A DNA stretch of 64,000 nt, from positions 186,001 to 250,000 of the forward strand of contig WTXG01000024.1 of NCBI GenBank assembly GCA_022496185.1, read 5' to 3'. The notes below the pieces were generated by a model. That model was not told where the DNA came from, did no database searches, and saw only the letters and a program-made list of their open reading frames with translations. The position numbers and the translations under genes were made by a program. The stretch is from Multifurca ochricompacta. Its lineage: Eukaryota > Basidiomycota > Agaricomycetes > Russulales > Russulaceae. Below are positions 11,136 through 21,925 of the stretch, in pieces; the first letter of the stretch is position 1; every line of letters begins with the position of its first letter.

Positions 11136-12347
11136 TAGTGTTGTGACGGCCCCGGCTCGGCCTGAAGCCGCGGCTTAGGCTCGGCTTTTAGCGGCTCAGG
11201 CTTGTCAAAACTCAAGCCTGGGCCGTAGCGACGGCTTCCGGCCGGCTTAGGCCCGGCTTAGGCCTAAGCCGCGGCTTTACAAGTTTTAGTTTGGATCTTC
11301 TGATCACTTTTACTCTGCATTTCTGAAGGACTTGTAGTTTACATTATATCAACCCCTGGCCACTGCTTTGGCCTTCTGCCATATTATGTCTCCTATTTAA
11401 CTCATGTAACATAAATTGTCTTAGTTTAGCTTGTATCAATAACAAGTGTTTGTAACAGGTGCTTCTATCCCATGCTTGCTATGTAGATAAGATAAGATGT
11501 TGAGATCGTGGTGAAACTAAGAGTGAAAATCCAGCAAGAATAGACCTTTAAATAAGTTCTAGTACTATTCTACGAAATACCAAAGCCGATCAAGCATGCA
11601 ATGTAAATCTAATTAGTTATCAGTGGCTTACTCTTCTAAGTACCCTGACACATCTTGTTTATTAACACGCAATCGTTTCTGCCAGTCTGGCATTATCTAA
11701 AATACATACTAGACTACTTTAGATCACTCTATAATCAAATCATCAAATTGTATTACTCAAACAAAGGCCGCGTGTATCTATCAGTGTCCATGTGTAGGGC
11801 AGCGACTACTTGGCATTGCGTGGACTGGGTCAGATCGGTCCAAACTCCTTCTTATCTTATCTAAGTCTAAGAAGGTCAACTCTGCAAGACGCACAATCGT
11901 GTGACACCCTCAGGATGGTTTTCAATCAGTCTGGGATGCCAAAAAATGCGCATCCAGGACATGTACTATATCAGCTACTAAGTTAAAGTAAACAAATGTA
12001 TTATCTTGCAATGTGATTTAATCACATGATCAATCTGAGATGTATATACTCAGTATTTTAATTAATGTGAGACATGTTTTATCTCATCAATTGTTTTATC
12101 TAAACACAATCACAATTATGTTGCTATCTCTGTACTGGTATTCTGGTTCAACAGTTTACAAAAATCCGGATAGAAAGCGTGACTCAGCCACCAAAAGCCG
12201 CGGCCTAAGCCGCGGCTTCAGGCTTTCCAAACCTGAAGCCTGAGCCGTGGGCCGCTGGAAGCCGTTTTCACGGCCTATGTCGGCCTGGCTTTTTCTGGCT
12301 CAGAAACAGCCGGCTTACGGCTTTGAGCTGAGCCGTGCACATCACTA
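11136..12347. mobile_element. hAT-like non-autonomous element, AAGCCG type (hAT-B)
   Basis: A 1,212-bp element with ends TAGTGTTGTGACGG and, inverted, TAGTGATGTGCACGG. The original 8-bp TSD is GCTGTAAT (6951-6958, left of the later MULE, and 12348-12355). TAG-starting short TIRs plus an 8-bp TSD are hAT characters. Both subterminal regions (11144-11275, 12185-12335) are dense in GCCGCGGC / AAGCCG / GGCTT palindromic words, possible transposase-binding arrays. No transposase ORF, so it depends on a helper. The interior (e.g. 11650-11890) is shared with the hAT-A family. Its left tip supplied the TAG of the MULE target site, dating it before the MULE. Confidence 0.75.
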
Positions 12348-12435
12348 GCTGTAATAATGTCGCTAGCATGGCATGGTGTAAGGCTTTGTGTAAGAGCACA
12401 TTGTGACGCATCACATAATGTACATATGATATGTA
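12348..12435 (-). pseudogene. DUF6535 pseudogene, upstream fragment
   Basis: Continuation of the 5323-6958 pseudogene beyond the hAT-B and MULE insertions. Minus-strand reading gives HAMLATLLQ, directly preceding the QWARRY part at ~6950. The first eight bases are the right copy of the hAT-B TSD. Farther upstream the similarity fades and another hAT-like end begins at 12436, so the 5' third of the gene is not visible. Confidence 0.65.
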
Positions 12436-14283
12436 TAGTGATGTTCCGGCCCGGCTTGGCCAAAAGCCGTGGCTTTGGCTCAGCCTGAGGTGGCTCCGGC
12501 TTTCCTGAAGTCTGGGCCGAGCCAAAGCTGCCACAGACGGCTTGGCCCTGGCCCAGCTTGGCCCAAGCCGCGGCTTTTGGCAGAGAAAATTTTATGACAT
12601 ATAACTAGTAGTTATAGTTCAGCTAATCCAAATCTGACTTGGTGTGTTATTAGTGATTGTCAAGGGTTTTCATACCCGCGTGGGTAAGCGCCATGGGTTT
12701 TGCCGGGTACGGGTACGGGTATATGGCTCCCAACCCGTGGAAACCCGTACCTGCGCGGCGGGTTTGGCAGGTATAGGCGCCGATTATCCATTGACAAGAT
12801 CAGTGGAATTTCCAAGATAAAACACATCTGCAGCCACAAAAATACAAGATCTCGTCTGATGTATGATACAGGGTGAATGTAAATATGTTCTAGTGTTATC
12901 CTACAAAATATCAAAGCAGATCAACGGTGCGATGTAAAATAAAAGTGTTATCAGTGATCTACATTCTTGAAAATCATGATGCATCTGTTTTATTAACGCG
13001 CGACCAATTCTGCCGGTCTGGCACTATCTAAAATACTCTCTAGACTACTTTAGACTATTCTATAATCTAATTATCAAATTAATTTATTAAAACAAGGCCC
13101 GCGTGTATCTACAAGCTGCATGGGGCAGTGACTACATTGCATCGCATGGTGGTCTGACCTCCTTCCTATTAAGGAAGGTTGACTTAAACGCGCAGAATTG
13201 TGCATCCAGGGACCAGGACAGTCGCACTTGTATGAAATGAAACTAGAATAATAAAATAATAATGTAAATAAAAGATCCTTTTAATCTTCTGAACATAAAA
13301 CAACAATTTTTGAGGAATCTTGAGTAGCCATAAATGAACGCGTTGTGTCCAAGTGCTTATCTCCTTGACCGGGATGGCCCGGGCCATTTATCCGAAATGC
13401 GCAGAAATGCAAAGATCGGTCGCACTCGTATAAAATTGAAACCAGAATAATAAAATAAAATTGGAATAATAAATTATCTTAATCTTATGAACATAAAATA
13501 GGAATCTTTGAGGGATCTTGAGTAGCCATAAATGAACGCGTTGTGTCTGAGTGCATATCTCCTTGACCGGGATGGCCCGGGCCGATTGTCCGAAATGCGC
13601 GATGCAAGTAAAGAACTTGCACGCGTTTCATTTTATGGGCAACCCAGGTATCAAAACAATTATCCAGGGGTTACCCCTGCCAATGTCTATGTGTTCATTA
13701 AATTTTTTTGCATTCTGTGTGGTTATCTGACAGGCTATTCATCAATGTTCTATAACATCCTATCTAATCATCTCTGTATACTGGATTTTAGTTGTGCTTG
13801 TATAAAATTGAAAGCAGAATAATAGAAAAATAATGGAATAATGAATTATCTTAATCTTCTGAACATAAAACAAGAGCCATTGAGGGATCTTAAGCAGCCA
13901 CAAATAAATGCGTTGTGTATCTTCTTGGTCCGGGAAGGCCCGGGCCGGTTATCCGAAATGCGCAATGCAAGTAAAGAACTTGCACGCGTTTTCACGGGTG
14001 ACCCGCAGGTAACCCACAGGTACGGGTACGGGTACCAACGAGTATACCCCAGGGTTACCCCTGCCAATCACTATGTGTTATGTATTGCAAAGCTATATCA
14101 AAGAAAAAGTTTGAAATGCCGTGATAAGCATGATCATGTGACCCAAATCAACCACTTTGTGATCAGATTTCTACTGATTTTGACAATTGCTATTGCACTT
14201 GTATGTGCTGTTGAAAGCCGTGGCCTGAGCCGGCAGCTTTGGCTTTTAGTTTCTCTGAGCCAGGCCAAAGCCCTTGCTGGGCC
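12436..14283. mobile_element. hAT-like element hAT-C, one end only, interrupted
   Basis: Starts at 12436 with TAGTGATGTTCCGGCCCGG, a hAT-like tip related to hAT-B, followed by AAGCCG/GGCTT-rich subterminal sequence (12445-12580). It is interrupted by hAT-A1 (12651-14073, plus its 8-bp TSD) and resumes at 14082, with a further GC-rich block at 14213-14283. It then stops at the LINE poly-T. I could not find the opposite tip or a copy of the left flank GATATGTA, so the far end is probably lost or beyond rearranged sequence. Confidence 0.5.
12651..14073. mobile_element. hAT-like non-autonomous element, GGGTAC type (hAT-A1)
   Basis: A 1,423-bp element with ends TAGTGATTGTCAAGGG and, inverted, TAGTGATTGGCAGGGG. 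Perfect 8-bp TSD TGTGTTAT at 12643-12650 and 14074-14081. Subterminal regions are arrays of CGGGTA / GGGTACGGGTA / ACCCGCGCGG words. The interior carries three diverged copies (~13270-13480, ~13480-13840, ~13840-14000) of a unit containing AATGAACGCGTTGTGT and GACCGGGATGGCCCGGGCC. No transposase. Two sister copies are at 15382-24327 (interrupted) and 55807-57257. Confidence 0.85.
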
Positions 14284-14336
14284 TTTTTTTTTTTTTTTTT
14301 TTTTGAACTCAACTTTATTGACACGCTTGCGGGACT

Positions 14337-14727
14337 TGTGAAACAGGCATGGAGCGCAGCATACTGACTGTGAAGGTTAGCGGGTTAGGCTAGATAACAA
14401 GTTATACTTCAGAGGTGAAGAAAACTCTGAAGTGTAGTAGACGAAACAGACACCCTTATATACACGAAGGGATGGTCTGTGCACACTGGGAATAAGTCCA
14501 CAGGTGCCGGACAAAGTCCAAACAATAAACATGAGGGAGAAAGGCCATTGGCCATTACAGAAATCACATGTTACATGGTGCATCAGTCAGCTACTGCGGA
14601 ATGTGAGAAGAAAAGTAATAATGATAATGTAAAAAGTCCGAAACTCCGGCATCTAATCTAATCTACAAAGTAGCTAATCTAATCACCTGATGCCTGAAGC
14701 ATCACCAAACATCTTCTGTGTTCAACA
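14337..14727 (-). repeat. Copia-1 3' LTR (internally deleted)
   Basis: 391 bp, ends TGTTGAACAC..CACA on the minus strand. It lacks ~112 bp present in the 503-bp 5' LTR. The deletion falls between two copies of CTTCAGAGGTGAAGAAAACT, consistent with slippage or recombination between direct repeats. Confidence 0.85.
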
Positions 14728-15000
14728 TCCCTCCATGCTGAAGGCATCTGGTCATAGATGGGAAATGAGTTGGATGAGCACACTGACTGCCATCACAATT
14801 AAATGAGCATATCACCAGCCAGAGATCCAACTTCTCTAACTCTCGAGTGCGAGGAGGACATGGTGTTCAGAGGCATATCGCGGTGATTCGCTTATGCAAA
14901 CTGAAACCATACACACCTCTTGCATCACTCTCGAAGTCAAGAACTTTGCTCATGGTGGGAAAGTGAAACTGGTATTCAAAGTCTCCAGATCCCAGCTCTC

Positions 15001-15381
15001 TCATTCCAGCATAAGTCCAAGTCCATTGACCATGGTTTCAAATGATGCTCTTGGTAGAGACTTAGTGAAGCCATCTGCCAGCATCTCACCTGTGGGGGTA
15101 CACACTAATTCAATTATGTGTGATTCAATGTACCCCCTTATGGCATGGTACTTGATAGGTATATGCTTTGACTGCCTTCCTGTGACTGGGTTTAATGCCA
15201 AATCTATGGCACCCTTATTGTCACAATGAAGTAGTATAGGGGAGGATACCTCATACCCTAATTCCTCCATAAAAGTCCTATACCATGCTGCCTGATTTGC
15301 AGCCTCAGAGAGGCTCATATACTCGGCTTCAGTGGTGGACTGTGCTACTGTTTTCTGCTTTCTGGAACACCAGGATATGGC
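15001..15381 (-). pseudogene. Copia-1 RNase H C-terminus
   Basis: Reads WCSRKQKTVAQSTTEAEYMS, then WYRTFMEELGYEVSS, LHCDNKGAIDLA, SKHIPIKYH and ends GLGLMLE at 15001. This is the C-terminal half of the copia RNase H, with the STTEAEY and DNKGA motifs. Its upstream half ends at 24336, on the other side of the hAT-A2/Gypsy-1 insertion; the protein breaks between GAIS and WCSR. The fragment itself is open. Confidence 0.88.
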
Positions 15382-16514
15382 TAGTGATTGGCAGGGGTAA
15401 CCCTGGGGTATACTCATTGGTACCCGTACCCGTACCCATACCCGTACCCGTCACTACAGGTACGGGTAACCCGCAGGTTACCCGCAGGTCACCCGTGAAA
15501 ACGCGTGCAAGTTCTTTACTTGCATTGCGCATTTCGGATAACCGGCCCGGGCCTTCCCGGACCAAGAAGATACACAACGCATTCATTTGTGGCTGCTTAA
15601 GATCCCTCAATGGCTCTTGTTTTATGTTCAGAAGATTAAGATAATTCATTATTCCATTATTTTTCTATTATTCTGCTTTCAATTTTATACAAGCACAACT
15701 AAAATCCAGTATACAGAGATGATTAGATAGGATGTTATAGAACATTGATGAATAGCCTGTCAGATAACCACACAGAATGCAAAAAAATTTGATGAACACA
15801 TAGCAATTGGCAGGGGTAACCCCTGGATAATTGTTTTGATACCTGGGTTACCCATAAAATGAAACGCGTGCAAGTTCTTTACTTGCATCGCGCATTTTGG
15901 ACAATCGGCCCAGGCCATCCTGGTCAAGGAGATACACACTCAGACACAATGCGTTCATTTATGGCTACTCAAGATCCCTCAAAGATTCCTATTTTATGTT
16001 CATAAGATTAAGATGATTTATTATTCCATTTTTATTTTATTATTCTGGTTTCAATTTCATACAAGCGCGACTGATCTTTGCATTTCTGCGCATTTCGGAT
16101 AAATGGCCCGGGCCATCCCGGTCAAGGAGATAAGCACTTGGACACAACGTGTTCATTTATGGCTACTCAAGATTCCTCAAAAATTGTTGTTTTATGTTCA
16201 GAAGATTAAAAGGATCTTTTATTTACATTATTATTTTATTATTCTAGTTTCATTTCATACAAGCGTGACTGTCCTGGTCCCTGGATGCACATTTCTGTGC
16301 ATTTAAGTCAACCTTCCTTAATAGGAAGGAGGTCAGACCACCATGCGATGCAATGTAGTCACTGCCCTATGCAGCTTGTAGATACACGCGGGCCTTGTTT
16401 CAATAAAGTAATTTGATAATTAAATTATAGAATAGTCTAAAGTAGTCTAGAGAGTATTTTAGATAGTGCCAGACCGGCAGAATTGGTCGCGCGTTAATAA
16501 AACAGATGCATCAT

Positions 16515-17104
16515 TGTTACGTCCGGTGTGAGACGTCCTGCACGACTTGTGCAACAGCTTTCTGTATGTTCGTTCAGATAAGAAGTCAATAGGACTTCTT
16601 GGAGTTTCAGAATGGATGAGTCAAAGTCAAAGGGGCTGTTCCCTAGTGACAATGTTAAGCGGAAAGTGCCAAAAGCACTGAGACAATCGAGTCAAAGGTT
16701 TCAAGGGGAAGTCCAGAAGACAAACACCGATGTATTCAATAAGTCGAGTCTGAGGTCTACAGTATAGCTAAGACGGGCTTATATACGTAAATGGGTGGGC
16801 GTCTATAGATAAGGATACGGAGTCAAGTGGGCCCGAATATCTGAACGCAGAGGGCGTAAAGCCTGGCTTCTGATAGGGAACTAAGTAAGTGTCCGGTCGT
16901 AAGATAAGAAGATAACGAAGTAAAGGAGACAAGCATAGGCAAACAGTACATATACAAGTCCAAACAACGGTCACGGGGATGGGAGGAGTGCATGTGAGGG
17001 ATCCCACGATGGAGACGTAATAAGGAAGTGTAATGTCGGTGGGCGAGTGGGGTCTCTGTTAGGGAGGGTAAAGAAAATAGGGCTGCTGGGCCCTGTTCGT
17101 AACA
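16515..17104 (-). repeat. Gypsy-1 3' LTR
   Basis: 590 bp, TGTTACGAAC..ACGTAACA on the minus strand. Partner of 23408-23997. Confidence 0.92.
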
Positions 17105-17135
17105 TCACCCTCCTTTCTGGCTCGAGCTGACCCAG

Positions 17136-18326
17136 CTAGAAACGCGCACCATCGTCATCCTGGACCAAGTCCACATAGTCATCTGCCAAATTCCGATCCT
17201 CCAAAGTGTAAGTTTCATCAGCAGCACATTGATGCATGCACAGGAACCCGTATGGGCCGTGTCATCCACATTGGCGGCACAGGTCATAGATAGGGCAGTC
17301 GAGCTCGCAATGTCCCGCATTATGCCGTAGACATTTTCCGCACCAACCTGAGGGATTGACGATGGTGGGAGCAATGCCCAGACGTCAGAAAATGCAGAAC
17401 CGGCTCCAATGTAGGTTACTTCGGCAGTGACGACACCATTTGCGATTGAGCGGGCAATTCCAACTAATGTGATACCTGCTGTCACATTGCCAGCAAGTCT
17501 CTCCACGGGGATTTTCGTGCATATGTGGCATCTCGAATCGGTTTGGCAATAGTTGTGGCGCCGCTCCTAATGATCGTGGGGGAAGGGGTCGTGCGTAGGT
17601 GTCTGCGTACCTCTCGGCAATAGTCTGATATGCGTCCCCCTTCTCCAGTCTCTTCCGAATCTCTGTCAACTCCTGCTCCACTTGGAACATCCCCCTTGTA
17701 AGCCTTGTCATCTGTTTGGCATATTCTTTGTACTGGGTGTTGAGCGTGGTGCGAAGTGTAAGGGTTTTCCGCAGCCTCATTACTTCGGCTTTGAGGCGCG
17801 GGAGTCGCATGTCGTTCATCACCTCGTCGATGGCAAAGGCTCGGGGGTCGTCAGCTGCAAGGTGTCCTAACTGTTCATCACTCATCGTGTGGTGGAGACG
17901 GCCTGTATACCGTTCCTCCAAATAAACCGGGGCCCCGTAAACAGGTCCGTCCTTTTTCATACATCCCGCGACATCCATCCCTCCATTGGTGTAGAATATA
18001 TATTTTGCTATGGCCTTTTCTCCGTCAGCCATGGTGATTTCGAGGGGGAAGTACATTGATGAGTTGGGATTGTTGGCAAAGAATGGGAATTCGGGCACTT
18101 CGTCATCTTGTTCCATACCGATGAGATCATTGGGGTGGGGCTCTTCGGCATGGGTGAAGTTGTCGTCGGGGTTGGGTGACTGGTTCTTGACTGGTTCTTC
18201 TGCGGCCTCGTAGTCAATAGGGGAGGAAGGGCGAGTGGAGGGGTGAGCGGAGGGGAAAGCCTCTACAACCACATGAGTGGTAGCGAAGGCGTCGATAGTG
18301 GCGGAGGCAGCGATGAAAGAAGACAT
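17136..18326 (-). pseudogene. Gypsy-1 ORF3, post-integrase zinc-knuckle protein
   Basis: Third ORF between the pol stop (18399) and the 3' LTR; 397 codons from ATG 18326 to TAG 17136-17138, with two internal TGA codons that fall where Gypsy-2 has Arg/Gln. I do not recognise the family. Visible: Ser/Pro and acidic N-terminus (EEPHPNDL, DDEVPEFPFF); a conserved central block (YFPLEITMADG, NGGMDVAGCMKKDGPVYGAP, ERYTGRLHHTM); a charged probable coiled coil (RLPRLKAEVMRLRKTL to EIRKRLE); then two CX2CX4HX4C zinc knuckles (CWQCDSRYHISWNC, CRHCRSNLHWSRFC) and further Cys/His clusters. It ends DDDGARF about 30 bp before the LTR. Homologues lie at 42648-43845 and 47082-47560. Inferred: nucleic-acid-binding accessory protein. 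How it would be translated is unknown. Confidence 0.75.
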
Positions 18327-18398
18327 ATTGGTTGTGGTTAGGACGTTGCTGGGGGAGCGTTGTTCTGGGGAAGGAGAGGTCGGGAATCTGTCCTCCTT

Positions 18399-21300
18399 TT
18401 AATTGTTCTTGGGCGCTTGGGGATGTCGTAAATGGAACTCCGCAATCAGGTCCGGAGCAAAGATGTTCCCGGCTGGTTCCCACGAATTGTCAGAGTCTGG
18501 GAAGCCCTTCCACTTGATCAGGTAATGCAGCTTGCGCCCTTGGCCTCGATAAGCGGAGTTTACAATCTGCTCCACTTCCCATTCCGCTTCTCCATCCACT
18601 AATTCCGGTGGAGGTCTTGGGAAGTTTTCCCCATGAATGGACGTTTCTTTATATGGTGTGAGGAGCTTGGCATGGAAGACCGGGTGAATCTTCCATGTGG
18701 GGGGAGATTGAGCTCATATGACACGTCTGACAGCTTCCTTGTGATTCTGAAAGGTCTGTGACGTCGGGGTGCCAGTTTAGCCATGGGGTGTGACGTATGG
18801 ATGTGCTTCCCTTCCAGCCAAACTCGTTCATTGGCTTGATAAGGTGTGAATTTCGAGGGCTTATCCGATAGGGTTCGTTGTGCCTTCAGCATGTTCTCAT
18901 TGGCTGATTTCCGGATCTTGTCCCATTGGCTAAGCCATTGTGAGGTCGTGGGGACGTTTGTTGGCTTATCAGTCCACGTGGTGCATGGTACCCAGCCCAT
19001 GATAAGGGAAAATGGGGGGGTCTTTGTCGTGCCATTGGGCCAGGAGTTATGTGCAAACTCTGCTGTTGCCAGCCAGTCTGCCCAGTCGTCCTGTCGTCCG
19101 TTGCACCAGAATCGGAGGTATTGCTCCAGCCATTGATTGGTACACTCTGACTGTCCGTCTGTTTGGGGGTGGTAGGCTGTCGAGATGTTCTGCTGTATGT
19201 CCAGAACCTTGCATAGCGCTCTGGCGAATGTTGAGGTAAAGCGTGGGTCTCGGTCAGAGATAATCTTCTCTGGGAGGCCGTAATGACGGTAGACGTGGTC
19301 GAGATACAGTTTGGCCACTCCTTCAGCTGTGATCGACTCCTTGCATGGTATGAAGAGCGCTGCTTTAGAGTAGTCATGGTCTGTGATGGTCAAAATAGAG
19401 TCAAAGCCCCTGGAGTTGGGTAGCTTGACTATGAAATCCATGGCAATTGTCTGGAATGGCAGAGATGTGGTGGGAGTGATGGGAAACATTGCAGGGGGAT
19501 GTGGGTGCGTGTTTACTTTGTTAGCCTGGCAGTCTGTGCATCCCTTCACATAAGCTTCAACGTCCTTTTTCATGTTGGGCCACCAGTAGTCTCGTTTGGC
19601 AAGGGCGTAAGTGTTGGCAATGCCCGGGTGGCCAGCAGAGGGGAGATCGTGGTGAAAATGGATCACCCCCCTCTTAATGTTGTCGCCACCGGTGACAACA
19701 AGACGATCTCCATCCTTCCACCAAAGACCATTGACTTCTTTCAGATTATGCGCGTCAGCCCATGAGCGGCAGAGTTCTGGGTTCATGTTTTGTGAGACTT
19801 GTGCCCATAGGTCCATGTCATGAAGGCTGACTACGGCTGTTTTGGCAAATACTTCTTCTGGGAGGACAGTTACATGGTCATTGTCGTCTTCCCCTGTGTG
19901 CATGTCTGGCCTTCGTGATAATGCGTCCGCTCGTGCATTCTGGCTTCCTGCAATGTGCTTCAGGATAAAGTCGTATTCCTCGAGCTCTAAGACCTCTCGT
20001 GCTATGCGTTGACTAATTTTATGGGGTTCCTTCCAGTATAGCAGGTTAGAGTGATCCATATAAATGACTGTTTTGTGGGGGTTCCCTGCGAGATATGGCC
20101 GCCAATGTCATAATGCTTTGACTATGGCCAGGAGTTCCCGATCCCAAATGTCATAATTTTGTTCAGCGGATGAGAAGGTTTCTGAGTAGTATGCCACCGG
20201 GTGAAGTGCTTGCAAGCTGTCCCTTTGATATAGTACGGCCCCATTTGCAAAATGGGAGGCGTCCACTTCTAACTCGAAGGGATGGCTCAGGTCAGGTTGG
20301 ATAAGTACTGGTTCTGAGCCAACTAGATCTCTAATCCGTTCAAATGCTTGTTGCTGTTCAGCACTCCAATGCCAGGGCACATCCTTTTTCAGGAGGTCGT
20401 TCAAGGGCCGTGCTATGCCTGAGAATCCTTTGACAAATCGCCAGTAAAAGTTACAAAAGCCAATAAAAGATCGGACGTCCTTGACGCAAGTCGGTATCGG
20501 CCATTCCCGAATTCCCTGCACCTTGACAGGGTCCATGCGCACTTGTCCTCCCTCCAGAATTACTCCTAGGTACTTGATGCTGTGCTGTTCAAAGGAACAT
20601 TTTGCAGGCTTGAGGTACAAATCATGCTCATGCAATATGTCCAGCACCTGATGTACTTGTTCTCGGTGGTGGTTCAAATCATTGGTGGTGGCAACCAGGA
20701 TGTCGTCCATGTAGACTACCACTTCGCCGGTAAGGATGAGATCTCAAAAAATATGGTTCATCATGGATTGGAATGTCGCTGGAGAGTTCGTAAGCCCAAA
20801 GAACATGACATTTGGTTTGAACAATCCTTGATTCGTTTTGAATGCCGCCTTGCATTGGTCACCCTCCTTGATTCTCACATTATTGTAACCCCAGCGTACA
20901 TCCATTTTCAAAAAGAGGGATTTATCCCGCATGGTGTCAATAAGTTCGGAAATGAGGGGCAAGGGATAGGCGTTCTTTACAGTATACGTATTGATTTTCC
21001 GGTAATCCTGGACTGGTCGTAGCTTGCCATCCTTCTTTTTGATAAAGAAGAAGGGTGAGGCGTACTGCGACTTGGACGGGCGAATGTATCCCTTGGATAA
21101 GTGTTCTTCGAGAAATTCCATGAGTGCTACCTGCTCGGTCTGGGATAGTGGGTAGACTTTGCAGTCTATGGCGGCTGGCGTGTCTGGGAGGAGGTCAATG
21201 GCGTGATCCCATGGTCGTTCTGGGGGAAAATGATGTGATTCTTCTTCCGAGAATACTTTCCAGTGCCGCTGATAGGCACTTGGCACTACGTCTTGGTAGG

Positions 21301-21925
21301 TCTTCTCGGCTTGTCCCTGCATGGCCTTTTGGGCCAGTTCCGATGCTTTGGTGACGTAACATTGACCAGGGTCATCCCCTTCTTCTGTTTGTGTAGCCCT
21401 GACTACTGGATGCCTGATTGCATAATCATAGCCCAGCGACGTGATAATGGTTGGGTACGAATCCCGATCCATGGTCGCATCAGCCCAGTTAATCTTGGGC
21501 TCAAAAGCTGCAAGCCAGGGATACCCCAAGATAAGATCTTCATCTCCTAAGTCCGTAATCAAGAAGCGAATGACCTTCGTCGTCTCCCCAACCTGGACTT
21601 TTAGGTCCGTGTAGTGAGTGATTCTTCTGGTGCGATTGGCTGTTCCGTCAATATTCCAAATATTTTTTTCCTGGGGAAGTGCCAGTCTTCCCAAGCTCAT
21701 TGTTTTGATTAGTCGTGGGTGAATGAAATTGTCTGTGGCTCCAGAGTCCACTAAGATATCTCGGTCGGCCGTCCTCTGTGTAGTTTCAAAATGAACTGGT
21801 ATTTTTAACGACTTGAATCGACTAGCATACACAGAGGTGACATGGAGTGCTCTTGCCCAGGCTGATGGGTTTGAGCCTAACAAAAATCCTTTTTCGCAAA
21901 TGCCTTTTCTACCAAAAGGGCGCAT
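18399..21925 (-). pseudogene. Gypsy-1 pol: PR-RT-RNase H-integrase-chromodomain
   Basis: Polyprotein in the -1 frame relative to gag, overlapping its end. Protease DILVDSGATDNF (~21740); RT with [28 protein letters not shown] and [10 protein letters not shown] (~20710); RNase H with ELEVDASHFANGAVLY; integrase HHCC zinc finger (HHDLPSAGH..CTDCQ), DDE core (AMDFIVKLP, SDRDPRFTS, YHPQTDGQSE); GPY/F-like segment; chromodomain EWEVEQIVNS..YLIKWKGFP..NSWEP at 18590-18450. TGA stops interrupt RT (20744-20746) and RNase H (20108-20110), both Arg in sister copies, and a one-base shift near 18700 separates the chromodomain. The protein would reverse-transcribe and integrate the element; the chromodomain is known in chromoviruses to target heterochromatin. 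Confidence 0.9.

Noticed and set aside
13325..13951. Regularly spaced units in hAT-A as a CRISPR-like array
   Set aside because: Units are ~200-350 bp, diverged, only three, and lie in a eukaryotic transposon interior.
13990..14040. GGGTAC/CCCGTA repeats as telomeric or centromeric satellite
   Set aside because: They occur only at both ends of hAT-A elements bounded by 8-bp TSDs, so they are subterminal transposon repeats.
14284..14304. Poly-T run as an RNA polymerase III terminator or tRNA-derived SINE end
   Set aside because: It is the complement of the LINE poly(A) tail, preceded by AATAAA and the known 3' UTR; no A/B box was seen.
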